NCBI GenBank assembly: GCA_023269675.1
Contig: JAHFSX010000027.1
Location: 25,120 to 89,119, forward strand
Source of the DNA: Verrucomicrobiota bacterium
GTDB lineage: Bacteria; Verrucomicrobiota; Kiritimatiellia; RFP12; UBA1067
Direction of reading: 5' to 3'
Length of the DNA stretch: 64,000 bases
Positions 34,103 to 43,508 of this stretch are shown one piece after another (the stretch's first letter is position 1; each line of letters begins with the position of its first letter). A program made the translations under genes and the position numbers. The notes below the pieces were generated by a model. The model worked only from the letters and a program-made list of their open reading frames with translations, did no database searches and had not been told where the DNA came from.

Positions 34103-35497
34103 ATGGCTAGAGAACTAAAAGAGGATACCGACCACAAGAACCTGCTCAAGCGCGGTGCAGTATGGTACATCAAGCGCATGGTTGACGGCAAGATGCTTGT
34201 CCAGTCCACCGGCGAGACCGACCTTGGCAAAGCGCGGTTGAAACGCGACAAGGTTCTGAACCCTTACAACCTCCTTGATGAGAAAGACCGCGTTCAAGCG
34301 GTTCTTGCTAGGGTGGCGACGGTTGACCAGCAGCTAGCCAAAATTGAGGACGAAAAACCAGCGACCACCATTGCGCACGGCTGGCAAGCGTACCTTGACC
34401 AACACAACCGACCGGATACGGGACCGGAGACGCTTGCCGTTTACGAGGGGCAGTACGAAGCCTTTTCCAAGTGGTTCAAGGGTGCCTATCCCAAAGCGCC
34501 AGAGTTGCGTCATGTCACCCAAGAACAGGCCGACCGTTACGCCGGGCACCTGTTGAAGCAAGTCGGCGCGTCTACCTTCAACCGCCACATGAACCTGCTG
34601 GCGCTCGTTTGGAAGGTTTTGGGCAAGACGGCACGTATTGACGCGAACCCGTGGAAGCAGATCGGCCGTAAACGGTTTGTCGCTCATTCCCGCCGTGAGT
34701 TAACCATTGAAGAACTGGGCGCGGTGTTCAACACGGCAAAAGGTGAAATGCGTACATTGTTGGCGTTGGGTACATTCTGCGGGTTGCGGCTGGGCGACGC
34801 GGCTAGTCTTGAATGGGGCAGTGTGGACATGGTTAGGGGCATCATTACGTTTATTCCCCGGAAGGGGGCGGGGCGGGAAAACAAGCGCGTAACCCTGCCG
34901 ATACATCGGACGCTTTACGACATGCTTGCAGAGATCCCCAAAGGGGCGCGGCGCGGGTCCGTTCTGCCGACTATGGCGGCGCGTTACAACGCCTTTGACG
35001 GTGCGCTTGCGAAAGACGTTGCACGGGTCTTTCTCTCGTGCGACATCAAAACCGGTGCGAACAAATTGACCAAGACCGAGCGCGAGGCGCTAGAGCAATC
35101 CAAGACCGAAGCCCTTGCCGAGGGCAGGGAACTGCCGACAATCAAGCACACGGAGAAACGTGCCAGCGCCGACGTTGGCTTTCATTCCCTGCGCCATACC
35201 TTTGTTTCCTTGTGCGCGGCGGGTGGCGTCAGTCAATCAGTGGTACAGTCCCTTGTCGGTCACGGTTCGCCCGCGATGACCCAGCATTACACGCACATCG
35301 GCATTGAGACCGCACAGAAAGCCATTGCCTTGATTCCCGACGTGACCCATACGAACACCCCAGCCGAACATGCGGACGCAACAGACGCGAAACTGGCCGC
35401 AGTCGTGGCGCAACTGGACGGGTTAACGGACGGACAACTCAAGACGGCGGCGAAGAAGATTCGTGAAATCGTTGAAAAACGAAAATCGACTAAGTGA
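34103..35497 (+). CDS. int: Tyrosine-type site-specific recombinase (integrase)
   Basis: A 464-residue protein from ATG 34,103; a GTG six codons upstream is also possible. Residues ~85-190 are a core-binding SAM-like domain. The catalytic domain has Arg229 (CGLRLGDA), His361 and Arg364 (HSLRHTF), His387 (VGHGSP) and nucleophile Tyr396 (TQHYTH), so all key residues are intact. A ~50-residue tail is unusual but has no known motif. It lies 120 bp from the tRNA-Arg remnant and points away from it. It should integrate and excise the accessory element at that tRNA gene. It may also act on the repeats inside the element, but nothing seen proves this. Confidence 0.93.
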   Translation: MARELKEDTDHKNLLKRGAVWYIKRMVDGKMLVQSTGETDLGKARLKRDKVLNPYNLLDEKDRVQAVLARVATVDQQLAKIEDEKPATTIAHGWQAYLDQHNRPDTGPETLAVYEGQYEAFSKWFKGAYPKAPELRHVTQEQADRYAGHLLKQVGASTFNRHMNLLALVWKVLGKTARIDANPWKQIGRKRFVAHSRRELTIEELGAVFNTAKGEMRTLLALGTFCGLRLGDAASLEWGSVDMVRGIITFIPRKGAGRENKRVTLPIHRTLYDMLAEIPKGARRGSVLPTMAARYNAFDGALAKDVARVFLSCDIKTGANKLTKTEREALEQSKTEALAEGRELPTIKHTEKRASADVGFHSLRHTFVSLCAAGGVSQSVVQSLVGHGSPAMTQHYTHIGIETAQKAIALIPDVTHTNTPAEHADATDAKLAAVVAQLDGLTDGQLKTAAKKIREIVEKRKSTK

Positions 35498-35630
35498 CTG
35501 AAATTCGGGGTTGAAGTAGAATAAGTCTCAGTTATGGACCCTGCCCTCTGATAGGTAAGCGAGACCGGCTGCTGAAAGGGGAAGCAGCGCGGGGCTCCGC
35601 GAACCGGAAACCCCGCGCCCTTGACCTAGC

Positions 35631-37133
35631 CTACGCCGCGATGCGCCTGCCACTGGTCTCTGCAACAGCACCCGACGCCGCCGCCATCCGGCACCGACCC
35701 TGAGCCCACTTCCGCAGGCCTTGGATCTGCTCGCCCATGAGCTTGGACAGCGGCACCGATTCCGAGACCGCCGCCAGCATATCGCCGGTCCTCGGTTCCC
35801 TTGTTTCCGCGAACGCCCTGTACAGCGCATCCGTGACCGCCTGTTCGATCTCCGCGCCCGTGTGTCCCTCGCTGGCCAACGCCAAGCCCTCGACATCGAA
35901 TGCTTCCGGCTTACGCCCACAGCGTCCGATCTGGATCCTCCAGATCTGCTCACGCTCACTGGCGCTGGGTAGGTCGGTGAAGAACAGCTCGTCCCACCGG
36001 CCCTTGCGCAAAAGCTCAGGCGGCAACTGCGACACGTCATTCGCAGTCGCCACCACGAACACCGGCGCCGTCTTCTCCTGCAGCCAGGAGATGAAGCTGC
36101 CGAAGACACGGGACCCTGTGCCACCATCAGCGGCCCCCGAACTCTTGGACCCCGCGAACCCTTTCTCCAGCTCATCGATCCAGAGCACGCACGGGGCCAC
36201 GGCCTCAGCGACCTGAATCACGGAGCGCATGTTGGCCTCGGACTGACCCACGAGGGATCCGAAGAGCCGGCCCGCGTCGAGCCTCAGCAAGGGCCTTCCG
36301 AAGACCGAAGCCGTGGCCTTGGCCGTGAGACTCTTACCGGTGCCGGGCACGCCCACGATCAGCAGGCCCTTGGCACAGGGGAGCCGGTACTCGGCGGCCC
36401 TGCTGCCAAAGGCCTCTCTGCGCCTCAGCAGCCACTGCTTCAAGTGGTCCAGTCCGCCTATGCCCTCAAGGCCAGCGGACGCTTCCGCGACCTCCAGGAG
36501 GCCGCTGCGCTTGACCGTGGCAGCCTTCTCCCTGGCCACAGCCACGGCCACAACGGACCGGCTCTGGACCACGGACAAGGCCATTGCGTTCTCGGCTTCG
36601 GAGCAGGTCATGCCCGAGGCCGCATCCAGTATGGCCTCGCGCTCGTCGGCTTTAGGTTTCTTCAACTTCGCGGACTCGCAGATCCCGTCCAGCACCTGTC
36701 CCAGAGCCGCCTTGTCCGGCAGCGCGAAGTCGAGTACAACGAACTCCCGCTCCAGCTCCGGCGGCAGCTGGCTCCTGCAGCCCAGCAGCACTAGGCACTT
36801 GCCCGTGGTTTTGGCATGGGCCAAGGCGTCCTTTAGGGCTCGCACCAGCACGGGGTTACTGTCAGCGAGGAACATGTGCAGATCCCGAAGCAGGACCACG
36901 GTGTTCTCCGGCAAGCTGGCGATGGCCGTGACGGCTTCCATCGGGTCCTCCGCGCCCAGTGCGCGGCCGTCACCGGTGTCGATGAGTCCGGTGGTGGCGG
37001 ACCAGGCCACGAGGTTGTGACTGGTGGTTTCGGACACGGCCTTGAGTTCGGCCTCTGCCCTTGTCTCCTCCGGCGTTACCAGGCAGATGCCGGGATATCC
37101 GGCTCTGATGTAGTTTGTGAGCTTCTCTCTCAT
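35631..37133 (-). CDS. Ycf46-like AAA+ ATPase
   Basis: A 500-residue protein from ATG 37,133, preceded by AAGGAG; the upstream open frame is non-homologous. MREKLTNYIRAGYPGICLVT is the typical Ycf46 start. The N-terminal half resembles an inactive AAA-like domain (VVLLRDLHMFL). The C-terminal half is a classical AAA module with Walker A GVPGTGKS (Lys267), Walker B CVLWIDELEK, sensor 1 VVATAND and RKGRWDELFF with the arginine finger region. Ycf46 members occur in plastids, cyanobacteria and on mobile elements; their role is poorly known, possibly protein remodelling. It is divergent from the 99-residue gene. Confidence 0.85.
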   Translation of the reverse strand: MREKLTNYIRAGYPGICLVTPEETRAEAELKAVSETTSHNLVAWSATTGLIDTGDGRALGAEDPMEAVTAIASLPENTVVLLRDLHMFLADSNPVLVRALKDALAHAKTTGKCLVLLGCRSQLPPELEREFVVLDFALPDKAALGQVLDGICESAKLKKPKADEREAILDAASGMTCSEAENAMALSVVQSRSVVAVAVAREKAATVKRSGLLEVAEASAGLEGIGGLDHLKQWLLRRREAFGSRAAEYRLPCAKGLLIVGVPGTGKSLTAKATASVFGRPLLRLDAGRLFGSLVGQSEANMRSVIQVAEAVAPCVLWIDELEKGFAGSKSSGAADGGTGSRVFGSFISWLQEKTAPVFVVATANDVSQLPPELLRKGRWDELFFTDLPSASEREQIWRIQIGRCGRKPEAFDVEGLALASEGHTGAEIEQAVTDALYRAFAETREPRTGDMLAAVSESVPLSKLMGEQIQGLRKWAQGRCRMAAASGAVAETSGRRIAA

Positions 37134-37385
37134 TGTCTTCTCCTTTTGGGTTGGGTTTGAAAAGTGGGGGAGTCTGAGTCCTATTGTGGGTATCCGATCT
37201 ATGATGGTGAAGACAACGATTTGGAACACATGAATATGCAGGCACCATTGACGTTTGGAGAGGGAGCTGTCACACTTAAACAAACGTTGGATTAAGAACG
37301 TGTTGGGGCAGTATCCCCAAGTATTACGAATGGGCTTCAATATTAGGCGGGGCCGTAAACCACAGCCTGACACAAGGAGACAACG

Positions 37386-37685
37386 ATGCATGAAGTAGCA
37401 GAAGTCACTATGGCACTGTACAGCGGGCTGTACCTGCGCGAAGAAGTGAAGCTCAAGACGATTGAAGCCGACGTCATCAATCTCATGTTGGAACATGGTG
37501 ATAGCCGTCGCCCCTTCTGGGTAAGCAGGGCTAATACAGAAGGTCGCTTTTTGCAACTACAGGTTAAGGGGGCGCAAAACCCGGAGACCTTGCTTGAGTT
37601 GCCTGAAGAGGAACTTGAGAACCTGTCAGGGACCGATCTGCTCTTACGACTGCGGAAAAACATGGCTAAGAGCGAGAAGAACTAA
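37386..37685 (+). CDS. Hypothetical protein (99 residues)
   Basis: AAGGAG lies 6 nt before ATG 37,386. The sequence has alternating hydrophobic strand-like residues, then a C-terminal acidic and then basic helix (LLELPEEELENLSGTDLLLRL). No family recognised. It starts 250 bp from the divergent AAA ATPase gene and could be co-transcribed with the following DUF6119-like gene (105-bp gap). Confidence 0.6.
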   Translation: MHEVAEVTMALYSGLYLREEVKLKTIEADVINLMLEHGDSRRPFWVSRANTEGRFLQLQVKGAQNPETLLELPEEELENLSGTDLLLRLRKNMAKSEKN

Positions 37686-37790
37686 GGTCAACCACCGTCT
37701 CTCGCGGACAAGTGCAGGTTGAACTTCGCAGGCACAGACTCGAATGATAGGTGGGTGCGTCAAAATAAGGCCGAAAATAAGGGAGTAAGT

Positions 37791-39329
37791 ATGCCAGCAT
37801 TCAATTTCTTCAGGTTATATCCCCATCTCAAGGATGATCTCATAAGACATTTGACGGTAAAGGGTTTTGTGCTGGTCGATGCCAAAACCGAACAGGACAA
37901 CGGGGTATCGTTTCTTTATGAACTGTTCTTCACTCAACCCCCAAAGAATATGCCGGTGAAGTGGATTAAGGAGCTCCAGAAACAATTTGCGCTGGATGAC
38001 CACGAAGTCGATGTATATTCGGCAGTGGTGCTCGTCAGTTTTGAGAGCAAGCTCTACGCAATAAGCTATGGTGCATCCCATTTTTATGTTTCGCGCTATT
38101 CTGACTTTGAGTTTGGCATAAACATCGCCTCGAGACTTGTTTCAGCCTACAAGACGAAAAACTCAAGAGAATTCGGAGGGATAAAGACTAAAAGTATAGA
38201 AACGTATCTATCTCCTGACGAGTTGGCTTTTGAAGCAGGCGAGGCCGTGAACTATATCAAAGGAACTCCTGTTAATACTAGTGTTTGGGGAAAAACTATC
38301 AGCTGTGGACAATCCGTACAGCTGAGAAGAAGTGATCTCTCTGTTAAAGGTATTCATACAACATGCCAGAGGCTTGAGGCTGCATTGTCGCTGCCTGTAA
38401 CAAAAGAAATACCTCGATCAATACAGGTCAAGGACAGTGCACAGAATCTGGCTCTTACGCAACAATTGATCAGTGATATGCAGCAGGGTCACTATATGGT
38501 CTCGATTTCACCGTTGCAATTGTCGGGGGTTGCCTTTCTTTTCGCCGATCATCATGAGTTCACATGTGTCGCAAATGGGATTAGAATTGAAATCGATGAG
38601 AACAGTTCTCTAAGCGAGATCGATGCACTTGTGTCGACACATTTTGCCGGTGACTACCAGAAGCTTCTTGAAGCAACTATAGAAGCTCACGAAGATGGAA
38701 TTGTCGCTTACCAGAAATCATTTATCTGCTTCATCGACTATGTAGATACTCAGAATAATTATTATCTTGAAGAAGGGAAATGGTACCAATTCGACAAAAA
38801 TTATCTCAGCAATGTCAGAAATGAGGTAAACCGAATCAAAATTGATTCAACATCTGAGATTGTTAGATTCGACGAAGCGGCATATACGTTATGGCAAGCT
38901 CAGCAACTTCCTGCCCAACGACATTACAGGGAGCGGTACCTAAACGAGTTACTCGCGGCTAACCACGGATACGTAAACTTCGACCGAGACTGTGAATTAT
39001 TTGAGGGGGCAGCTGCTGAGATAACTGACTTGTACCGACAAAACACGATATATATAGTAAAAATCGGAAAGCCGCAGAAATTAAATTATGCCGTTGACCA
39101 AGCTACAGCCGCCATAAGAATCCTTGAACGCAGAGCCTTCATACTAAATGTTGGTGGAGTTCCAGAGAAAGTTCAGAAAGTTTGCCTTTGGTTGTTCTTC
39201 GAAAGGGAAACCCCGATTTCACTGCTGAGCGAGGTTAATTCTTTGATCTTTCTCATGAAGCTTGCAAACTGGAGAAAGACCGTCCTAATGGCAGGACTCC
39301 AAGCAGAAGTTAGAGTAAGTTACAGATAG
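37791..39329 (+). CDS. DUF6119/TIGR04141-like sporadically distributed protein
   Basis: A 512-residue protein from ATG 37,791 with GGGAG 7 nt upstream. Features shared with this family: an N-terminal strand-rich section, YAISYGASHFYVSRYSDFEFGINIASRL (F-G-I-N-x-A-S-R-L element), a T-K-S-I-E-T-Y-L element, GTPVNTSVWGKTISCG, and a C-terminal LLAANHGYVNFDRD that corresponds to the aspartate-containing region, with a late K-I-G-K-P-Q element. The family occurs patchily on islands and plasmids and is suspected in phage defence, but no activity is known to me. Codon use is AT-rich compared with the chromosome, in line with transfer. Confidence 0.6.
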   Translation: MPAFNFFRLYPHLKDDLIRHLTVKGFVLVDAKTEQDNGVSFLYELFFTQPPKNMPVKWIKELQKQFALDDHEVDVYSAVVLVSFESKLYAISYGASHFYVSRYSDFEFGINIASRLVSAYKTKNSREFGGIKTKSIETYLSPDELAFEAGEAVNYIKGTPVNTSVWGKTISCGQSVQLRRSDLSVKGIHTTCQRLEAALSLPVTKEIPRSIQVKDSAQNLALTQQLISDMQQGHYMVSISPLQLSGVAFLFADHHEFTCVANGIRIEIDENSSLSEIDALVSTHFAGDYQKLLEATIEAHEDGIVAYQKSFICFIDYVDTQNNYYLEEGKWYQFDKNYLSNVRNEVNRIKIDSTSEIVRFDEAAYTLWQAQQLPAQRHYRERYLNELLAANHGYVNFDRDCELFEGAAAEITDLYRQNTIYIVKIGKPQKLNYAVDQATAAIRILERRAFILNVGGVPEKVQKVCLWLFFERETPISLLSEVNSLIFLMKLANWRKTVLMAGLQAEVRVSYR

Positions 39330-39632
39330 CACCTTACGACGATTTCGAACCTTGTCCAAGGTCAAACTCTCTTTTCTAATCAAAGCAATTCAGGACAAGC
39401 ACGACCCTCACGAGCTCACAATCCTCGCTGGAAATGAAGTACGACGCTGATAGGAATGCTCTCTTCATGATATCCAAGTTTGACCTCTTAACGGGATGTG
39501 AGCCACGCGGTGCATGCTCGGTACGGCTTGCAAGTACGCCGTCCGAGATCGAGAACGTTAATCTATGACGCGGCGGGATCACAAACAACGGTTGACAGGC
39601 CCGCCCCCTTTGCGGGAACGGGCCTCCAGTCC
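39330..39632. other. Gap between DUF6119-like and sigma-like genes
   Basis: No credible gene. AGGCCCG/CGGGCCT forms a hairpin at 39,597-39,625, just beyond the stop of the minus-strand sigma-like gene and could be its terminator, although the T-run is poor. The segment from about 39,617 is homologous to 48,297 onward. Confidence 0.4.
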
Positions 39633-40301
39633 TCACGCATACCTGCATGCCCTGCGCTCGCGGTATGCCCGCATGCCACCTTCCCAAGTGGTTTCTCGCA
39701 CGCAGTCCGCTAGCACAGAAGATCCGAGCGATTCCCGCAGCCTGACGCCGATCTCGCGCTTCCTCTGGCTGACCCGCGCAGGGGTGACGCCGTAGCGCAG
39801 CCCCAGATCCAGACCCGGCGTGCCCATCGCCGTCGCCAGCACGATGTCCAGATCCGTATGCTCAAGCCCCTCCAGCGCCGTGTCCCAGTCCAGTTCACGA
39901 GAGCCCTGCGCCGCCGGGTCTTCGCTGGATGCAGCCAGGCAGTTGTGCATGTTGACCTCGTCGCCGTCGTCATCGTCGTCGCCGATGGGCTCGTCCATCG
40001 ACATGACCGTCACGTAACCGTCAAGCTGGGCGGCCGGCGACATCACGTCGGTGCGACCGGCATAGCCTGCCCTGCGGCCGCTGCGGAGCGATTGCAGCAC
40101 GTAGAAGGCGACGCTGTTGGGTGACACCTCCTTGCCCGCGGTTTCGGCGCTGTCCAGGATCTTGGCAGCCTGCGCCATGGCGTCCTGTTCCAGTTCCTGC
40201 AGATCCTCCGCACCCACCGTCTTGACCGCGCCCTTGGCCAAAGCAGCCCTGATGATCGGACGCACTTGCCTCAGCAGCATTTCGCCAGCTTTCGGACTCA
40301 T
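39633..40301 (-). CDS. Sigma-70-like/HTH transcription regulator of the element
   Basis: A 222-residue protein from ATG 40,301 with a perfect AAGGAGG 5 nt upstream. The N-terminal ~80 residues (LRQVRPIIRAAL...EDLQELEQDAMAQ...FYVLQSLRSGRR) have a sigma region 2 pattern. An acidic linker follows (DDDDDGDE). The C-terminal part (GLDLGLRYGVTPARVSQRKR) is a helix-turn-helix like region 4. The linked AAA ATPase and integrase suggest it could control element genes. A truncated second copy of its 3' end is at 48,314-48,505. It could also be a non-sigma DNA-binding protein. Confidence 0.6.
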   Translation of the reverse strand: MSPKAGEMLLRQVRPIIRAALAKGAVKTVGAEDLQELEQDAMAQAAKILDSAETAGKEVSPNSVAFYVLQSLRSGRRAGYAGRTDVMSPAAQLDGYVTVMSMDEPIGDDDDDGDEVNMHNCLAASSEDPAAQGSRELDWDTALEGLEHTDLDIVLATAMGTPGLDLGLRYGVTPARVSQRKREIGVRLRESLGSSVLADCVRETTWEGGMRAYRERRACRYA

Positions 40302-40476
40302 TGTAGCCTCCTTCTGTTGAAGGTGGCTGGAGACGGCAAAGCGCCGCCCGCAGCCACCAATGGTTTGGTAGCCGCGAACGGCCGCAATTGAATTCACGTG
40401 AGCGACGCCGTGTGACCGGTAGCTTGCCCTACACCTGTTATAGCGCGTTCTGCGTCGGAATTAAGCGGGGCCGGTG

Positions 40477-40637
40477 TGTCTGGCGTCAGACAGGGCGGGG
40501 GTACCGGAACCATTGGATTCTGTACTGGCATCAGGTTGGGCGGTACGCGAAACCGGCCGCCGTTACTCGTTTCCAAGGGGCAATATCCGATACCCAAGAG
40601 GCAGTTTCCCGTACCATTTGAATTAAAACCGGTACAA
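40477..40637. repeat. Family A intergenic repeat, copy 1
   Basis: Begins with TGTCTGGCGTCAGACA (40,477-40,492) and continues with GGTACCGGAACC, TTCTGTACTGG, GCGGTACGCG, CCCGTACC and CCGGTACAAG, spaced roughly 20-30 bp apart. It lies in the 690-bp gap between the sigma-like gene and the 159-residue gene, where I see nothing else gene-like. Confidence 0.75.
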
Positions 40638-40994
40638 GAAGGGGCAGGCTGTCATCCAATGGGGCTGTTGTCATAAAGCCCAGGCCGTTGTGCCTGCCCC
40701 TCACTCGTCATGCCTTGTATGGCATCCGTTTCCGAGTCCATTTTCGCCTAATATGGCAGCCCAATATTGTATGATTCAGCGTTTGTCTTATACTTACAGC
40801 GTACTTTAGAGCCATTGCACTTACGAGATATAGCCATTAAAAAGTCAGCTTTCCACCGATTGATTATTTTTTTACTATGGTGTCTAATAACAAACATCGT
40901 ATCCATAGGGCGCACAATCAACCGAGTGTATCCTGACCTGCATTTAAACGTGACTTCAGGAACGAACAGCCCAGAGTTAAAAGGAGAATGCATA

Positions 40995-41474
40995 ATGAAC
41001 CGCAACAAAATCCAAAAAGCAATCAGCAGTGCAGTCAAAGATCTGAAAGTTCAGGACCTTTCGGATTCTGATCTTGGTCTGGACGTTATTGAAGATATTG
41101 TCCGCAAGGGAGAGGATCTTCATGCGCAAGCGTTGGCCGCATTGACCGGAGAACCTGCGACCGCACGTGAAAAGAGAACGTTCCTGTTCAAGACAATGGG
41201 GAAAGGCAAGCTGGCTGGTTGGCTCAAGGAAAAAATCGGAAAGAGGGCCAAGGAGTTGATCTGCGGTCCGCTATACGGACAGATTGACACGGCAGAGGAA
41301 CGCAAGCAAGTCGTGGACAAGTATGACGATATCATTACCGACGCCATCATATCAGCATACCCTCCGCTCGCCTTGGCAAGGCCGCTCATCAAACCCGTGG
41401 TCAGGTTGATTCTTGCCCAGGCCTTGGCAAAGGCCGCCAAAGATCTCGGTGGTTACTGCGCGGTCACGGCATAG
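40995..41474 (+). CDS. Hypothetical protein (159 residues)
   Basis: AAGGAG lies 8 nt before ATG 40,995. The frame is open further upstream, but that part is unlike the rest and overlaps nothing useful. Residues ~1-50 are amphipathic and charged; residues ~115-150 (IISAYPPLALARPLIKPVVRLILAQALAKAA) are hydrophobic to amphipathic and could insert in a membrane. No family recognised. It may start a plus-strand unit with the amidohydrolase and the patatin gene. Confidence 0.6.
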   Translation: MNRNKIQKAISSAVKDLKVQDLSDSDLGLDVIEDIVRKGEDLHAQALAALTGEPATAREKRTFLFKTMGKGKLAGWLKEKIGKRAKELICGPLYGQIDTAEERKQVVDKYDDIITDAIISAYPPLALARPLIKPVVRLILAQALAKAAKDLGGYCAVTA

Positions 41475-41832
41475 CGACTACTCTGATATGTATGGTGTGT
41501 CCGGCGCATTATTGAACGATATCATCGCCGCATACAATACAGTGATCAATGTGAGTATGCATCAACTCTCGTTCATTTAGGTTGCCATACATCATGGTTG
41601 TTCTCTTGGATTGAGAGCCGGAATGTTCCGAGAGAGTTAGATGCCGAATTGCAAAGCGTTTCGCATGCACCGGTTATGTATTTGTCGGAGTCTTAGAAAG
41701 GCGGTCAGGATTCCTTTTTGGATGAAAAGGACTTTGCATGTACGCCCCCATGCCTTTTATGTGAAACGCTGATTACCAGTACGAAACGAGTTTTGTTGCA
41801 GTTGAGAGTATAACAGTCCCGGAGGTTCTCTA
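41475..41832. other. Gap between the 159-residue gene and the amidohydrolase gene
   Basis: About 360 AT-richer bases without a credible gene, palindromic repeat or tRNA. It may hold a promoter for the amidohydrolase gene. Confidence 0.4.
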
Positions 41833-43251
41833 ATGTGTCAGGTACGTTTTATCGATTGCCATTGTCACTTGTTCAACATTGCCGACATACCGCTCTATGC
41901 GACGGTTGAGGCGGCGGAGTTGGGTATTAATTCGCTGAACGCTCTTGCAGTCGCGTTGGCATCACGTAAGGCGGGTAGCGAATTGTATCAGCGGAAGGAA
42001 ATAATCCTCTTTTTCGAGCGGAGCATCGAAGAGAATATTGAGTTTTTGGTTCAGCAGGTTGAGGAAGCGTTGGCAGAAGACGCTAACATTGATGTTGGGT
42101 TAACAGTACTTACGCCCTTGGTTATGGACTTCGATCTAATTCGGCCAACGTTTCTCGATCAACTCCACGCGGGTGATGGGTTGGTTGAGAGAGACCACGC
42201 AGCGGGATGGAGCGGCCTCGATGCGCAACTGAAAGATAGAAAAGGACAACCGTTCCGTCTCATGATGCCTGAGCGAGCGGTCTTGAAGCAGATTACCCGC
42301 TTGCGCGACGCGGTTACGAACAAGGATCAGTGGTTATTAGATCGTCAGTTCAAGATACTTCCTTTCCTTGGCTATGATCCGCGAAAGCTTTTGGACACGG
42401 GACTCGATGGATTTAAAACCCTGTGGAATACTGTTGGTGGTGTCACAGACAAGGTGAAGCGCAGTGACCCCGGAAACCTCAGGAATGGTGATGTGATCGG
42501 AGTCAAACTCTATCCGCCGATGGGTTTTAATCCATGTGGAAGCAGCCCTGCCGAACAAAAGCTATTCCTTGAGTTCTACGCATGGCTTTCCGAAAACGAA
42601 ATCCCCATTACTGTGCACTGTCAAAAAGGATCATATTCAACCCAGACGAATAAGATTGCGGAACGAACCAACCCCAGCAACTGGGCTAATATATTGGGAA
42701 CAGAATATAAGTGGAAGCACGGTCCGCTTGAGGGCCAGACGACGGAGTTGGGGCGTCTGATGCGGATCAACTTCGCGCATTTCGCTGGCGAGGAAGACAT
42801 GGACGATATGGTCGACTGGACACAAAAAGGCGGTATCGACCAAAACACATGGGCATGGACCATTGTAAAAATGCTTAAGCAGTATCCGAACACATATTCG
42901 GACCTTGCAGCCTTTGACTTTTCTCCCCATCAGGTTGGAGGCATCGATATTTACAATGGTGCAGTCAACGCGCTGTTCGGATTGCTCGACAAAGATGCGG
43001 GAGGGGTACTTCCCGATGTTGGCACGCATATGGTTTGCGACAAGATGCTTTGGGGTTCAGACGTGCCTATGATCATCTCGGGCAACTGGCTTCGAAAAGA
43101 GTGCTGTGATAACAACGAAAGCCACTACAAGTACCTCCATGGGCTGTTTTGTGAGACGGTCCAGCGATGCAAAAATTATAATGATGATGGGAAGCGGGGA
43201 CTGATTAGAAAAATCACGGTCAATAACGCGATGAAATTTCTTTTCCAGTAG
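41833..43251 (+). CDS. Amidohydrolase-like metal-dependent TIM-barrel protein
   Basis: A 472-residue protein with GGAGG 7 nt before the ATG. FIDCHCHLF carries the HxH metal motif (His10, His12). HCQKGSYST in the middle and FAHFAGEED further on give later histidines, and MLWGSDVPM supplies the final Asp of the amidohydrolase-2 family. About 200 residues are inserted after the first strand compared with small family members. It is probably a hydrolase or decarboxylase with a divalent metal. Its link to the adjoining giant patatin gene (258 bp on, same strand) suggests a shared function, perhaps defence or lipid-linked, which is inference. Confidence 0.75.
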   Translation: MCQVRFIDCHCHLFNIADIPLYATVEAAELGINSLNALAVALASRKAGSELYQRKEIILFFERSIEENIEFLVQQVEEALAEDANIDVGLTVLTPLVMDFDLIRPTFLDQLHAGDGLVERDHAAGWSGLDAQLKDRKGQPFRLMMPERAVLKQITRLRDAVTNKDQWLLDRQFKILPFLGYDPRKLLDTGLDGFKTLWNTVGGVTDKVKRSDPGNLRNGDVIGVKLYPPMGFNPCGSSPAEQKLFLEFYAWLSENEIPITVHCQKGSYSTQTNKIAERTNPSNWANILGTEYKWKHGPLEGQTTELGRLMRINFAHFAGEEDMDDMVDWTQKGGIDQNTWAWTIVKMLKQYPNTYSDLAAFDFSPHQVGGIDIYNGAVNALFGLLDKDAGGVLPDVGTHMVCDKMLWGSDVPMIISGNWLRKECCDNNESHYKYLHGLFCETVQRCKNYNDDGKRGLIRKITVNNAMKFLFQ

Positions 43252-43508
43252 TGCGCACTTGGTTTGCCGCGAGCGGAGGGAAAGATGGCCCCAATAACGT
43301 AACTGATGAGAGTATTTGTTAGTGTTTGGTTTTGGACGCGGGTAGGAACGCGATAACATCATCTTTTCAATCAAGCATGTGTACGGATGGTCATCACGAT
43401 ATGCGTTGATGCTGTATAAGTCCAACTGATTCAAACCGCTCAATAGGAAACGACTGCTGAGAATCAACCGGGTCTCCAGAGTGAACCATTTCACGGGAGT
43501 TGTTTGTA

